From Myxococcales bacterium (lineage in GTDB: Bacteria; Myxococcota_A; UBA9042), in assembly GCA_947491025.1 (NCBI GenBank), contig CANLIC010000001.1:1-64000 (forward strand): DNA of 64,000 nucleotides. The letters are read 5' to 3'. This document shows, one piece after another, positions 17,178-25,199 of this stretch. Position numbers and translations under genes: made by a program. The notes beneath the pieces were generated by a model. The model was not told where the DNA came from. It did not search any database and saw only the letters and a program-made list of their open reading frames with translations. The first letter of the stretch is position 1. Each line of letters starts with the position of its first letter.

Positions 17178-18988
17178 TGGAGAGCAAAGGGTCCAAACTT
17201 GCGGCTGATGAGCGCTACATCGCGCTCATCAATCGCCTCGACGCGGCCGAACGCCGTTGCTCGCGGCGCAAACGCGGGCGTTTGGATGCGGTGGCGTTTC
17301 GGGCCCAGCGGCTCGAGGGCCTGCACGGGTTGTGCGCGGCGCTGCTCGACGGGACCTGGCGTCCCTCTCCGGGCCGCGTTTTTGTCACAACTCGCCCGAA
17401 GTTTCGCGAAGTCCACGCTGCGCAGTACCAAGACCGCGTGGTTCATTACCTCATCCTCGACGCGCTCGGGCCCGAGATTGACCGGCGCCTGTCGCCGGCG
17501 ACCTTCGCCTGCCGGCAGAACAAGGGCACGTTGGCCGCAACGCTGGCGTTGCAGGCGTGGATGCGCCGCCTGGGCCGCCAGGGTCGCGTCGCGGTTTGGG
17601 CGCTGAAACTCGACGTGCGCAGCTTCTTCCACTCGATCGACCGCGAGCAGGTCTGGCGCCAGCTCCAGCGGCCGTTACGCAGCATTGCCGCCGCCGGCCC
17701 GCTGCCCTTCGACTTGGCCGCGACGGTGCGCGCTGTCCTCGACGATAGCCCCGGCGCCACGGCCCGCCGCATCGGCCCGCGCGCCCACTTTGAGCGGGTA
17801 CCGCCGCACAAGCGCCTCGCCGAACAACCGCCTGGGCGCGGCCTACCCATCGGCAACTTGACGAGCCAGTGGTTCGCCAACGTCGCGCTCGACCCGCTCG
17901 ACCAGTTCGTCCAACGCCAGCTCGGCATCGCTGCGTATGTTCGCTACATGGATGATTTTGTCCTGTTAGCGACTGATGCCGAGCAGTTACACATCGCCGA
18001 GCGCGCGATTCGCGCCTTTGTCGCCGAACGTCTGGGGCTGACGTTGCACCCAGCGCCGCCGCTGCGGCGGGTTTCGGCCGGCGTCGACTTCTGCGGCGCC
18101 ATCGTGCGGCCGGACTATTTATTGCCACGCCGACGCAGCACCGGCGCCTGGCATACGCGGCTGTGCATCGCCGCACGCCGGCAGCGGCCGCGAAGCTGCG
18201 CGCCAGGCGGTCGGCCTCTGCGCCTCGCAGGGTTCGGCGTTGTGCGCGTCGCCGCCGCAGCGTGGTTGCTCAACCATGGCGCGCTCAACGATGCGCGTCA
18301 GCAGTGGGCTTCTGGGCTTGGCGTGCTGCGCATGGGCGGCGGGCGTGAGCTGCTCGCCAAAGCATGGCGGCGCCACGCGTGGCTAGCGCGGGTTTTTGCG
18401 CGCGACGGCAGAGGGCGACTCACCTGCCGCTACGCGCCGCAGGGCACAGGCAGAATCGGCGCGCACGACCCGCCCGCTATCGCGACCTGGCGCGTGCAGC
18501 GCCGCGTCTTGCTGGCGGCGGCCGGCAGCGCTGTTGTGTTGGTTCAATGGGGCCCGCGGCTGCGGCTGCTGCGCGTCCGCAACGCAGCGCGTCTCGGGCT
18601 AAACGCTTGCAGAGGGCTGCCGAGCTGTCGGCGCGGCCAGGCCGGGCCCTGGCTCGACGCCGCGCTGGCGAGCGGGCATCGCGTGTTGCTGGTGGCGCAG
18701 GCGCCATCGACTGGCACAGGGCCAGCGCCGCGCTATGCGGTGTGGCTGCTCGAACCGCTGCAACGCGCTCAAAGCTGGTGGCGGCGCTGGGTGGGCGCGG
18801 TGCCGTTCGGCACGGTTGGCGCGGTTGCACAAGCGGCGCCGCGCGGTCCGCGGGTTCGGCGCGCCTCGACGCGGCCGGCAAGTGGCCGCAGGCTGAGAAG
18901 TTGGCGGCGTCGCGCGGCTCAGCCGCGCCGACAATGGATCGAGCACGGGCAGGGGCTGCTGCCGTTTGCGGGGCCAATAGGAGGATGA
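17177..18988 (+). CDS. DGR reverse transcriptase with long C-terminal extension
   Basis: 603 residues. It copies the TR RNA into adenine-mutated cDNA that replaces VR1 or VR2. RT motifs: KFREVHAAQYQDRVVHYLI near residues 75-93; LKLDVRSFF with catalytic Asp146; GLPIGNLTSQWFANVALDPLD (222-242), whose IGNxTSQ is the DGR-specific form of motif 4; YMDD at 257-260; and DFCGAIVRP at 304-312. Typical DGR RTs end soon after; this one continues about 285 residues. Residues about 441-525 resemble a MutS N-terminal (domain I, MSL) fold: VVLVQWG...AARLGL...GPWLDAALASGHRVLLVAQ. The final 60 residues are very Arg-rich. ATG 17177 overlaps the last base of the TR. The stop is 2 bases before the start of the second target gene, so the two are probably co-translated. 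Confidence 0.95.
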   Translation: MESKGSKLAADERYIALINRLDAAERRCSRRKRGRLDAVAFRAQRLEGLHGLCAALLDGTWRPSPGRVFVTTRPKFREVHAAQYQDRVVHYLILDALGPEIDRRLSPATFACRQNKGTLAATLALQAWMRRLGRQGRVAVWALKLDVRSFFHSIDREQVWRQLQRPLRSIAAAGPLPFDLAATVRAVLDDSPGATARRIGPRAHFERVPPHKRLAEQPPGRGLPIGNLTSQWFANVALDPLDQFVQRQLGIAAYVRYMDDFVLLATDAEQLHIAERAIRAFVAERLGLTLHPAPPLRRVSAGVDFCGAIVRPDYLLPRRRSTGAWHTRLCIAARRQRPRSCAPGGRPLRLAGFGVVRVAAAAWLLNHGALNDARQQWASGLGVLRMGGGRELLAKAWRRHAWLARVFARDGRGRLTCRYAPQGTGRIGAHDPPAIATWRVQRRVLLAAAGSAVVLVQWGPRLRLLRVRNAARLGLNACRGLPSCRRGQAGPWLDAALASGHRVLLVAQAPSTGTGPAPRYAVWLLEPLQRAQSWWRRWVGAVPFGTVGAVAQAAPRGPRVRRASTRPASGRRLRSWRRRAAQPRRQWIEHGQGLLPFAGPIGG

Positions 18989-18990
18989 CG

Positions 18991-19485
18991 ATGAAGACGA
19001 TTGTGACGCGCGTTGCGCGGTGTGTCGGTCTGGGACTGGTCGCGGTTTCTGTTTTGGCTCCGCTCGGCGCAGGCTTGGTTCCGGCGACGGCCTTGGCCAA
19101 GGCGGCCACCGGTCGCTACGTGGTCAGCGGCGATGGCGAAGTGGTCACAGACACGCGCACCAAGTTGGAGTGGCAACGCAAGGTGGTGGCGGGCGAGAAG
19201 AACTGGAACGACGCAAAGACGTACTGCGACGCGCTGGTGCTCTCGGGCAACAGCGATTGGCGCCTGCCGTGGGTGCGGGAACTGTCGAGTATTGTCGACA
19301 AGAAGGAGGCGGCCCCAAGCATCGACAAAGAGGCGTTTCCGAACACGGCGGCGGCCAACTTCTGGTCCGCCAGTTTGAGCGCCGGCAGTTCGTCGGACGC
19401 CTGGTACGTGGATTTCAACCTCGGCAGCGTCGGCTACAACGTCATCAGCAATCCCTACGGGGTGCGCTGTGTGCGTGGGAGTTGA
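18991..19485 (+). CDS. DGR variable protein 2: small secreted DUF1566 protein
   Basis: 164 residues: a signal peptide (about 1-36, ending ALAKA) and essentially one DUF1566 domain. Signature segments are VVTDTRTKLEWQRK, NWNDAKTYCDALVL, DWRLPWVRELSSIVD and FWSASLSAGSSSDAW, ending VRCVRGS encoded by VR2. Unlike variable protein 1 there is no cysteine-rich stalk and no lipobox, so the product is probably periplasmic, secreted or held by another protein. AGGAGG at 18979-18984, just before the RT stop, is 6 bases upstream of ATG 18991; an in-frame ATG at 18985 is too close to it. The arrangement implies translational coupling with the RT. Confidence 0.93.
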   Translation: MKTIVTRVARCVGLGLVAVSVLAPLGAGLVPATALAKAATGRYVVSGDGEVVTDTRTKLEWQRKVVAGEKNWNDAKTYCDALVLSGNSDWRLPWVRELSSIVDKKEAAPSIDKEAFPNTAAANFWSASLSAGSSSDAWYVDFNLGSVGYNVISNPYGVRCVRGS

Positions 19486-19491
19486 GGTCGA
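19367..19491 (+). repeat. Variable region VR2 of the DGR
   Basis: Gap-free match to the TR (offset +2314). In the core 19396-19458 there are 12 differences, all at TR adenines (for example AAC to GAC, TAC, CTC, GGC and AGC, AAT to GAT, ACC to CCC). One further difference, at 19378 in the 5' flank, is C to A and so is not adenine-derived; it is probably ordinary drift outside the mutagenised core. Confidence 0.97.
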
Positions 19492-19503
19492 CGGAGTTGA
19501 CCT
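19485..19503. promoter_or_regulatory. VR2 target-site hairpin downstream of the IMH
   Basis: Identical in sequence to the hairpin at 16398-16416: AGGTCGAC, loop GGA, GTTGACCT. After it the two loci stay similar for about ten more bases and then diverge. Confidence 0.75.
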
Positions 19504-19583
19504 TTTGTCGCTTTGACCCATTGACTTTTGTGTTTGATTGTAAGGGGAGCGAGCGAAGCGAGCGTGACGATTTCCCAATCGCC

Positions 19584-19735
19584 TCAAGCCCGCAACACCC
19601 GCACCGCTTGCCCCGCATCCGTCCGCGCCTCGGCATGCGCCACGCGCTCGCCCCACGCTTCGCCGGCCGGCGCCACCTCGCGCGCGTCGAAGATCACCAA
19701 AACCCCGCGATCCAGCCCCAAACGCTCCCCCCGAA
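19584..19735 (-). pseudogene. Remnant: C-terminal tail of an AAA-ATPase/nuclease-type protein
   Basis: On the minus strand the frame reads GVLVIFDAREVAPAGEAW ... GQAVRVLRA before its stop. This resembles the conserved tail (GWLVVFD.R....W..R....G..I.VV) of a large family of ATP-binding proteins with a C-terminal PD-(D/E)XK-like nuclease domain. Nothing of the ATPase core is present, and REP-like copies abut the break point at 19735-19770. The family assignment is tentative because only about 50 residues remain. Confidence 0.35.
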
Positions 19736-19770
19736 TAGGTGCCCCCCAAATAGGTGCCCAACGATTCGTC
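19735..19770. repeat. REP-like copies, degenerate
   Basis: ATAGGTGCC occurs twice (19735-19743 and 19750-19758); the second continues CAACGATTCGTC, a variant of the REP head and body. Confidence 0.55.
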
Positions 19771-19956
19771 AAAAACGCCGAAAGCGCAACTGCGGGGTAG
19801 CCGCCGCGCAAACCCAGCCCGCGGCGCCGCCGCAGGCGTGCCACTCCCTGCCCCTTGTCGCCCCAGACATCCCAAAATCGATTGTATCATTGCGCCTCTG
19901 GCTCTGTCAGGGGTTATGGCGCGCTGCGCACAAGGATTCCCATCCAACTTCTTCAC

Positions 19957-21213
19957 GTGAACAGAGCGTTCGCGCTCGCAGCTACCGTCGCCAGTACGTT
20001 CCTGGCTGCGACGTTCGGAGCGTCCGACGCATCGGCGCACACCGTCGAGTTGTGCACCAAGACGGTCAACGGCGTCACCACCTTCTACGCCGGCACGTAT
20101 CACCGCAACACAACGATTTTTGGTGGCATCATCGTCGACGGATTCACCTACCCCTTCAGCGGCAACATCCCCGCCTCTTCGCTGCCGAGCGGCGTCGAGT
20201 GCGTCAAGTGCGCCCCTGGTTACCCAGGCGTCGTGCGGTGGCAGACCTTCACGAGCAGCTTCGCTCCCGCAAGCCACACCATTACGTTCACGACGACTTC
20301 GGCAGTCGAGTCGCCGTGGTGCACCTTTCCGAACATGACGTTCGGCGGAGGCAGCTGCGCTGACGCGGACTTCGACGGCATCTGCAACGACGTGGACAGC
20401 TGCCCGCTGGACGCTGCCAACGACGCGGACGCCGACGGAAAGTGCGGCAACGTCGACAACTGCCCAAACAAGTACAACCCCGACCAGAAAGACAGCAACG
20501 GCAACGGCCAAGGCGACGTCTGCGAGGGCATCGTGTGCGGCAACGGCCTGCTGCAGTCTGGCGAGCAGTGCGACGACGGCAACATGGTCGGCGGCGACGG
20601 CTGCTCGGCGGTGTGCACCACCGAGAGCAAGGACGCCGACAACGACGGCGTGCTCGACGGCAGCGACAACTGCCCGAGCGTGGCCAACAGCAACCAGCTC
20701 AACAGCGACACCGACGGTCAGGGCGACGCCTGAGACGCAGACGACGACAATGACGGCTTCCTCGACACCAGCGACAACTGCCCGCTCCTGAGCAACGCGG
20801 ATCAAGCCGACAACGAGTCGGATGGCCAAGGCGACGCTTGCGACGGCGACGACGACAACGACGGCGCGGCCGACACCGCCGACAACGGCGACAGCCTCGG
20901 CAACGCCTGCGACCCCGATGACGACAACGACGCCGTCCTCGACGGTGGCGACTTGTGCCCCTGGACGCCGGTCAGCACGGTGGTGGACCCGGCCAACGGT
21001 TGCTCGGTCGCCCAGCTTTGCCCGTGCCCCGGTCCGCGCGGCACCTCCGTGGCGTGGAAGGCCCACGGTCAGTATGTGTCGTGCGTGTCCAAGGCGAGCG
21101 AGAACCTGCTCCTGCTCGGCCTGATCACCTCGGTCCAGAAGGACGCTCTCTGCTCGGCAGCGGGCCAGTCGACCTGCGGCTGCAACGCCGGCAAGTCCTG
21201 CGGTAACAAGTAG
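19957..21213 (+). pseudogene. Secreted thrombospondin-type-3 repeat protein interrupted by an in-frame TGA
   Basis: A signal peptide starts at GTG 19957 (AATVASTFLAAT...DASA) and is followed by a 130-residue N-terminal domain with several Cys. Then come Asp-rich calcium-binding repeats of the thrombospondin type 3 kind (DADNDGVLDGSDNCPSVAN, and a GNGLLQSGEQCDDGN module). TGA at 20731-20733 replaces the Cys codon expected after GQGDA; the same frame stays open to TAG 21211-21213 with two more repeats and a Cys-rich C-terminal domain (PCPGPRGTSVAWKAHGQYVSCV ... GKSCGNK). The gene is therefore a recent nonsense mutant, a sequencing error, or possibly a recoded TGA; a first product would end at 20733. 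A strong terminator follows at 21278. No Shine-Dalgarno is evident at the GTG start. Confidence 0.75.
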
Positions 21214-21277
21214 TTCCTTCGCGGCCGTCACCTGCCCGCCGAGGAGCAGGTGACGGGCCTCCCTTCGAGTGTTCCGA

Positions 21278-21322
21278 GGCCGGCCCGGCGCGCGATACCG
21301 CACGCCGGGCCGGCCCCTTTTT
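21278..21322 (+). terminator. Rho-independent terminator after the TSP3 gene
   Basis: A 13-bp perfect GC-rich stem, GGCCGGCCCGGCG (21278-21290) with CGCCGGGCCGGCC (21303-21315), loop of 12 bases, followed by CC and TTTTT. It lies 65 bases after the stop at 21213. Confidence 0.85.
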
Positions 21323-21331
21323 CCCAGCGCC

Positions 21332-21637
21332 ATGTTGCTGCCCAAACTTGAGCCTGGCACCACGGTGGTGATGGACAACCTTGGGGCGCACCGCGCCAAA
21401 CGCATCGCCGCGCTGCTCGACCAGCACGGCATCAAAGTCCGATTCACCCCGCCATCCTCTCCCGAGTTCAACCCCATCGAACTGTTCTGGGCCTTGCTGA
21501 AGGCGCGGCTTCGAACGTGGAAGGCCCGAACTGTCGGGTTGCTCGATATAGCGGTCGGCTTGGCCATGCAGGAGCTGCCCGCGGCCATCGCGACGGCATG
21601 GGCTGTGCATACGGGATACCCGCGGGAGTGCCGATGA
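21332..21637 (+). pseudogene. IS630-family transposase remnant (C-terminal part)
   Basis: About 100 residues of an IS630 DDE transposase: TVVMDNLGAHRAKRIAALLD contains the second catalytic Asp, and TPPSSPEFNPIELFWALLKARLR contains the final Glu and the typical FNPIE block. The first catalytic Asp and the whole DNA-binding N-terminus are missing, so it cannot be active. It begins immediately after the terminator hairpin, suggesting an insertion and deletion event there. No terminal inverted repeats were recognised. Confidence 0.8.
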
Positions 21638-21673
21638 GTGGGGTCTACGTCAGCGATCGCCGCTGTGACACAG

Positions 21674-22840
21674 TCAGGGACAGTTGTTCGACTTCAGCTT
21701 GTCGCCGCCCTTCGGGTTGCCGACACCGATGTAGGTCATCGGCACCGACTGCCCGAGCTTGGTGTCGCTGCCCTTGACCATGCGCATGGTGTGCAGGTGG
21801 GACCCCGTGGAGCAGCCAGTGCTGCCGGCGGTGGCGATGGCGGCGCCGGGCTTCACGACGTCGCCCACCTTCACCGTGGCCATCAGGATGTGCACGAAGT
21901 GGCCGACGGTGCCGTCGTCGTAGCGCAGAAAGAGCGTGTTGGCCTTGCCGTTGCACTTTTTGCAGCAATCCGTGAACTGCTGCGAGCCGAACTTGTACGG
22001 ACAGCCGTTGTAGCAGGCGTCGCCTGGCTTGCTGTTCAGGTACACCGCCGTGACCTTGCCGCCGCGCGGGGCCCGAATCGAGGCGCCGAGCGGCATGCCA
22101 AAGTCGTGGGCGTACTTGGTCAGGCCGTTGTGGTGGATGGTGCCGTTGTTGCCGGCGGTGCAGGTGTACGTCTTGGCGCAGGGCCAGGGCAGGTGAAAGC
22201 CCGGGACGAGCGCGCACACGGGCGGCGCAGCCTGCTTGTTGCTGCAGGTGTACCAGGCCTTGCCGCCGCAGCCGCCGTTGTTGGCCTTGCACTCGTCGAT
22301 GTCGGCGCAGACGGCCTTGCCGGCGACTTCGGTGCAAGACACGTACTGGGCCGGTCCGCAGCCGCCGTTGTTCGTCTCGCAGGGCCCCTTGGGCGGGCAG
22401 AGCGCGACGTCCACGACGCCGAAACATTCGCCCTGCCGACAGCCGTCGACGGTGCAAGGCAGCCCGTCGTCGCAGGGCGAATCGTCGGGCAGCGTGGTCT
22501 GGACGCAGGCGCCATCCTGGCAGGCGGTGATGGAGCAGGGCGAGGTGTCTTCTGGGCAAGGCTCGGTGGGGCTGCAGGGGGTCACATCCGGGGCTGCGTC
22601 GACCTCTGTCGCTTCGCCGTCGGCTGACACGCCATCGACGGGTGCGTCGTCGCCCTGGGTGGCATCCCATGGCCCCAAATCGGCGAAGCTGGAGACGTCG
22701 TCGGTGTCGTGCGCGGCAGCCAGGTCGGACGGCCCGAGGGCCGCGCCTGGGCTTGGACCGGACGCGGGCGAAGCGCAACCGAGGCTGAACAAGAGCCCGA
22801 TCAGGCACGGCCCCCCGAAACCCCTGGTCTTCCGCGTCAT
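21674..22840 (-). CDS. M23-family (LytM-type) metallopeptidase lipoprotein with EGF-like modules
   Basis: 388 residues. Signal peptide with lipobox SLGC (about residue 21), an Asp/Ala-rich linker, a cysteine-rich segment (CDDGLPCTVDGC), two EGF-like modules (ETNNGGCGPAQYVSC and DIDECKANNGGCGGKAWYTC) and a C-terminal M23 peptidase domain. The zinc-site motifs are HHNG...YAHDFGMPLG (His then Asp246) and GSHLH (His348/His350), with GHFVHI at about 313. M23 enzymes cut peptide cross-links in peptidoglycan or act on surface proteins. Extra Cys pairs inside the catalytic domain suit an extracellular enzyme. The start at 22840 is chosen from the signal peptide; the open frame further upstream overlaps the divergent peptidase gene. 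Confidence 0.87.
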   Translation of the reverse strand: MTRKTRGFGGPCLIGLLFSLGCASPASGPSPGAALGPSDLAAAHDTDDVSSFADLGPWDATQGDDAPVDGVSADGEATEVDAAPDVTPCSPTEPCPEDTSPCSITACQDGACVQTTLPDDSPCDDGLPCTVDGCRQGECFGVVDVALCPPKGPCETNNGGCGPAQYVSCTEVAGKAVCADIDECKANNGGCGGKAWYTCSNKQAAPPVCALVPGFHLPWPCAKTYTCTAGNNGTIHHNGLTKYAHDFGMPLGASIRAPRGGKVTAVYLNSKPGDACYNGCPYKFGSQQFTDCCKKCNGKANTLFLRYDDGTVGHFVHILMATVKVGDVVKPGAAIATAGSTGCSTGSHLHTMRMVKGSDTKLGQSVPMTYIGVGNPKGGDKLKSNNCP

Positions 22841-23030
22841 GGTCGCCCCAGCTTGCCGCTCAGAGGTCCCGCAAGTCGGCCTCAGGCCATACGAGAGTCG
22901 TCTCGAACGGGGCCGGCGGCAACTCCTCTGTGCGAAGACCGCGGCTTGCGAGCTCCGCGGGCAAAGAAGACCGCGTTCGTATCGGGCCCCACCCTTCCTC
23001 CGCGCCCTGCCCTCTGCGATACTCTCGGCC

Positions 23031-25199
23031 ATGAGAACGCCCACCTTGCCCATCCTCGTCCTCTTCTTCGCCGCCGCCGCGTCCCTGCACGGCTGCGGGC
23101 CAGCCCAGCTGCAATCGGACGCCATGCCCAGACCAGAAGCCGCTTCCGCCAATCCGCTGCTCGCCGCGAGCCCGCTGCCGCTGAACTACCCACCCTTCGA
23201 TCGCATCGCCGACGCCCACTTCGGCCCCGCCTTCGACGCCGGTATGGCCGAGCAGCTGCGCGAGGTCGATGCGATCGCCTCCCAAACGGCGCCGGCGACC
23301 CTCGACAACACGCTGGTCGCGCTCGAGCGCTCGGGCCGCGTCTTGAGCCGGGCGACCACGGTGTTTTTCGCCTTGCTGGGCGCCGACCAGAACGACGCGC
23401 GCAAGGCGCTGCAGACCTCGTACGCCAAGCGCTTCGCCGCGCACCGCGACGCCATCTATCTGAACGGCAAGCTCTTTGCCCGCGTCGAGGCGCTGCATCA
23501 GACGCGCGCGACGCTCGGGCTCGACCCTGAGTCGCTGCGCCTCGTCGAGCGCACCCACACCGCGTTTGTGCGCGCTGGCGCCAAGCTCGACGACACCGCC
23601 AAGGCGCGCCTGCGGGCGATGAACGCCGAGCTGGCGGCGCTCGCGACCGAGTTCGGCCAACGCGTGCTCGCCGAGGTCAATGACGCCGCCCTGGTCGTCG
23701 ACAGCGAGGCTGAGCTCGCCGGTCTGCCCAAGGAGCAGATCGCCGCCGCCGCCACCGCCGCCCGTGAGCGCAAGCTCGAAGGCAAGTACCTGCTCGCCTT
23801 GATGAACACCACCGGCCAGCCACCCAACACCCTGCTGCACAGCCGCGCCGTGCGCGAGCGATTGCACCGCGCCTCCATGGCCCGCGGCAGCCGCGGCAAC
23901 GCCCACGACACCACCGCCATCGTCGCCAAAATCGCCAAGCTGCGCGCTGAGCGGGCGGTCCTGCTCGGCTACGCGACGCACGCGGCCTACGTGCTCGACG
24001 ACGAGACGGCGCGCACGCCCGAGGCCGCGCTCGGGCTGCTCACCAAGCTGGCGCCGATCGCCGTGGCCAACGCCAAGCGCGAAGCCGCCGACATCGCTGC
24101 GTTCATTCGCAAGGACGGCGGCGATTTCGCCCCGCAGGCGTGGGATTGGGCCTACTACCAGGAGAAGGTCCGCCGCCAGCGCTTCGACTTCGACGAGACG
24201 CAGCTCAAGCCCTACCTGGAGCTCGACCGCGTGCTGAAAGACGGCGTCTTCTTCGCCGCCGGCAAGCTCTACGGCATCACCTTCAAGGAGCGGCGCGACC
24301 TCCCTGTGTATCATCCCGACGTGCGCGTCTTCGACGTCTTCGAAGCCGACGGCAGCCAGCTCGCCATCTTCCTCTTCGACCCCTATGCCCGCCCTTCCAA
24401 GCGCGGCGGCGCCTGGATGAACGCGTACGTCCCGCAGTCGGGCCTGCTCGGCACCAAGCCCGTCGTCGCCAACCACCTCAACATCCCCAAGCCGCCGGCC
24501 GGCCAGCCGACGCTGATGACCTGGGATGAGGTCGAGACCGCCTTTCACGAGTTCGGCCACGCGCTGCACGGCATGTTCTCCGCGGTGCGCTACCCCACCT
24601 TCGCCGGCACCAGCGTACCGCGCGACTTCGTCGAGTTTCCCTCGCAGGTCAACGAGATGTGGGCGGTGTGGCCCGAGGTGCTGCAGAACTACGCCAGGCA
24701 CCATGCGTCCAGCGAGGCGATGCCGGCGGCGCTGCTGCAGAAGGTGCTCTCGGCGCAGCAGTTCAACCAGGGCTTCGCCACCACCGAGTACCTCGCCGCC
24801 GCGTTGCTCGACATGCGCTGGCACGTCCTCACGGCCGACGCCGTCCCCGAGGCCAGCGGGGTGATGGCGTTCGAGGCCGCGGCGCTGGCGAAGGATGGCG
24901 TCGACTACGCGCTGGTGCCGCCGCGCTATCGCACGCCGTATTTCAGCCACATCATGGGCGGTTACGCCGCTGGCTACTACGCCTACCTGTGGAGCGAGGT
25001 GCTCGACGCGGACACCGTCGAGTGGTTCAAGGCCAAGGGCGGCCTGACGCGTGCCAACGGCGACCGCTTTCGCCAGGCGCTGCTCAGCCGAGGTGGCAGC
25101 GTCGAAGCGATGACGCTGGTGCGCGACCTGCTGGGACGCGAGCCCGTGCTGGCGCCGCTGCTCGAGCGCCGGGGCCTCGCTGCGCCGGCCCGGAAGTAG
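23031..25199 (+). CDS. M3-family zinc peptidase lipoprotein (Dcp/oligopeptidase A-like)
   Basis: 722 residues. Signal peptide with lipobox LHGC (about residue 22), then the long helical M3 domain. The catalytic motif HEFGHALH starts at residue 506, and EFPSQVNEMW supplies the third zinc ligand Glu535. FATTEYLAAALLDMRWH and YFSHIMGGYAAGYYAYLWSEVLDAD are typical of peptidyl-dipeptidase Dcp, which removes dipeptides from the C-terminus of short peptides. Envelope location fits the lipobox and the neighbouring M23 lipoprotein, transcribed divergently. The ATG at 23031 fits the signal peptide exactly; upstream codons belong to the divergent gene's leader. Confidence 0.93.
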   Translation: MRTPTLPILVLFFAAAASLHGCGPAQLQSDAMPRPEAASANPLLAASPLPLNYPPFDRIADAHFGPAFDAGMAEQLREVDAIASQTAPATLDNTLVALERSGRVLSRATTVFFALLGADQNDARKALQTSYAKRFAAHRDAIYLNGKLFARVEALHQTRATLGLDPESLRLVERTHTAFVRAGAKLDDTAKARLRAMNAELAALATEFGQRVLAEVNDAALVVDSEAELAGLPKEQIAAAATAARERKLEGKYLLALMNTTGQPPNTLLHSRAVRERLHRASMARGSRGNAHDTTAIVAKIAKLRAERAVLLGYATHAAYVLDDETARTPEAALGLLTKLAPIAVANAKREAADIAAFIRKDGGDFAPQAWDWAYYQEKVRRQRFDFDETQLKPYLELDRVLKDGVFFAAGKLYGITFKERRDLPVYHPDVRVFDVFEADGSQLAIFLFDPYARPSKRGGAWMNAYVPQSGLLGTKPVVANHLNIPKPPAGQPTLMTWDEVETAFHEFGHALHGMFSAVRYPTFAGTSVPRDFVEFPSQVNEMWAVWPEVLQNYARHHASSEAMPAALLQKVLSAQQFNQGFATTEYLAAALLDMRWHVLTADAVPEASGVMAFEAAALAKDGVDYALVPPRYRTPYFSHIMGGYAAGYYAYLWSEVLDADTVEWFKAKGGLTRANGDRFRQALLSRGGSVEAMTLVRDLLGREPVLAPLLERRGLAAPARK

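Noticed and set aside
19540..19565. GAGCGAGCGAAGCGAGCG motif after VR2 as a terminator
   Set aside because: It is not a perfect inverted repeat and no T-run follows, so neither a terminator nor a transposon end can be supported.
20731..20733. Selenocysteine codon as the preferred explanation of the TGA
   Set aside because: No SECIS-like hairpin was recognised immediately downstream and structural Cys of TSP3 repeats are not redox sites; a simple nonsense change or sequencing error is more likely. Kept as an alternative in the findings.
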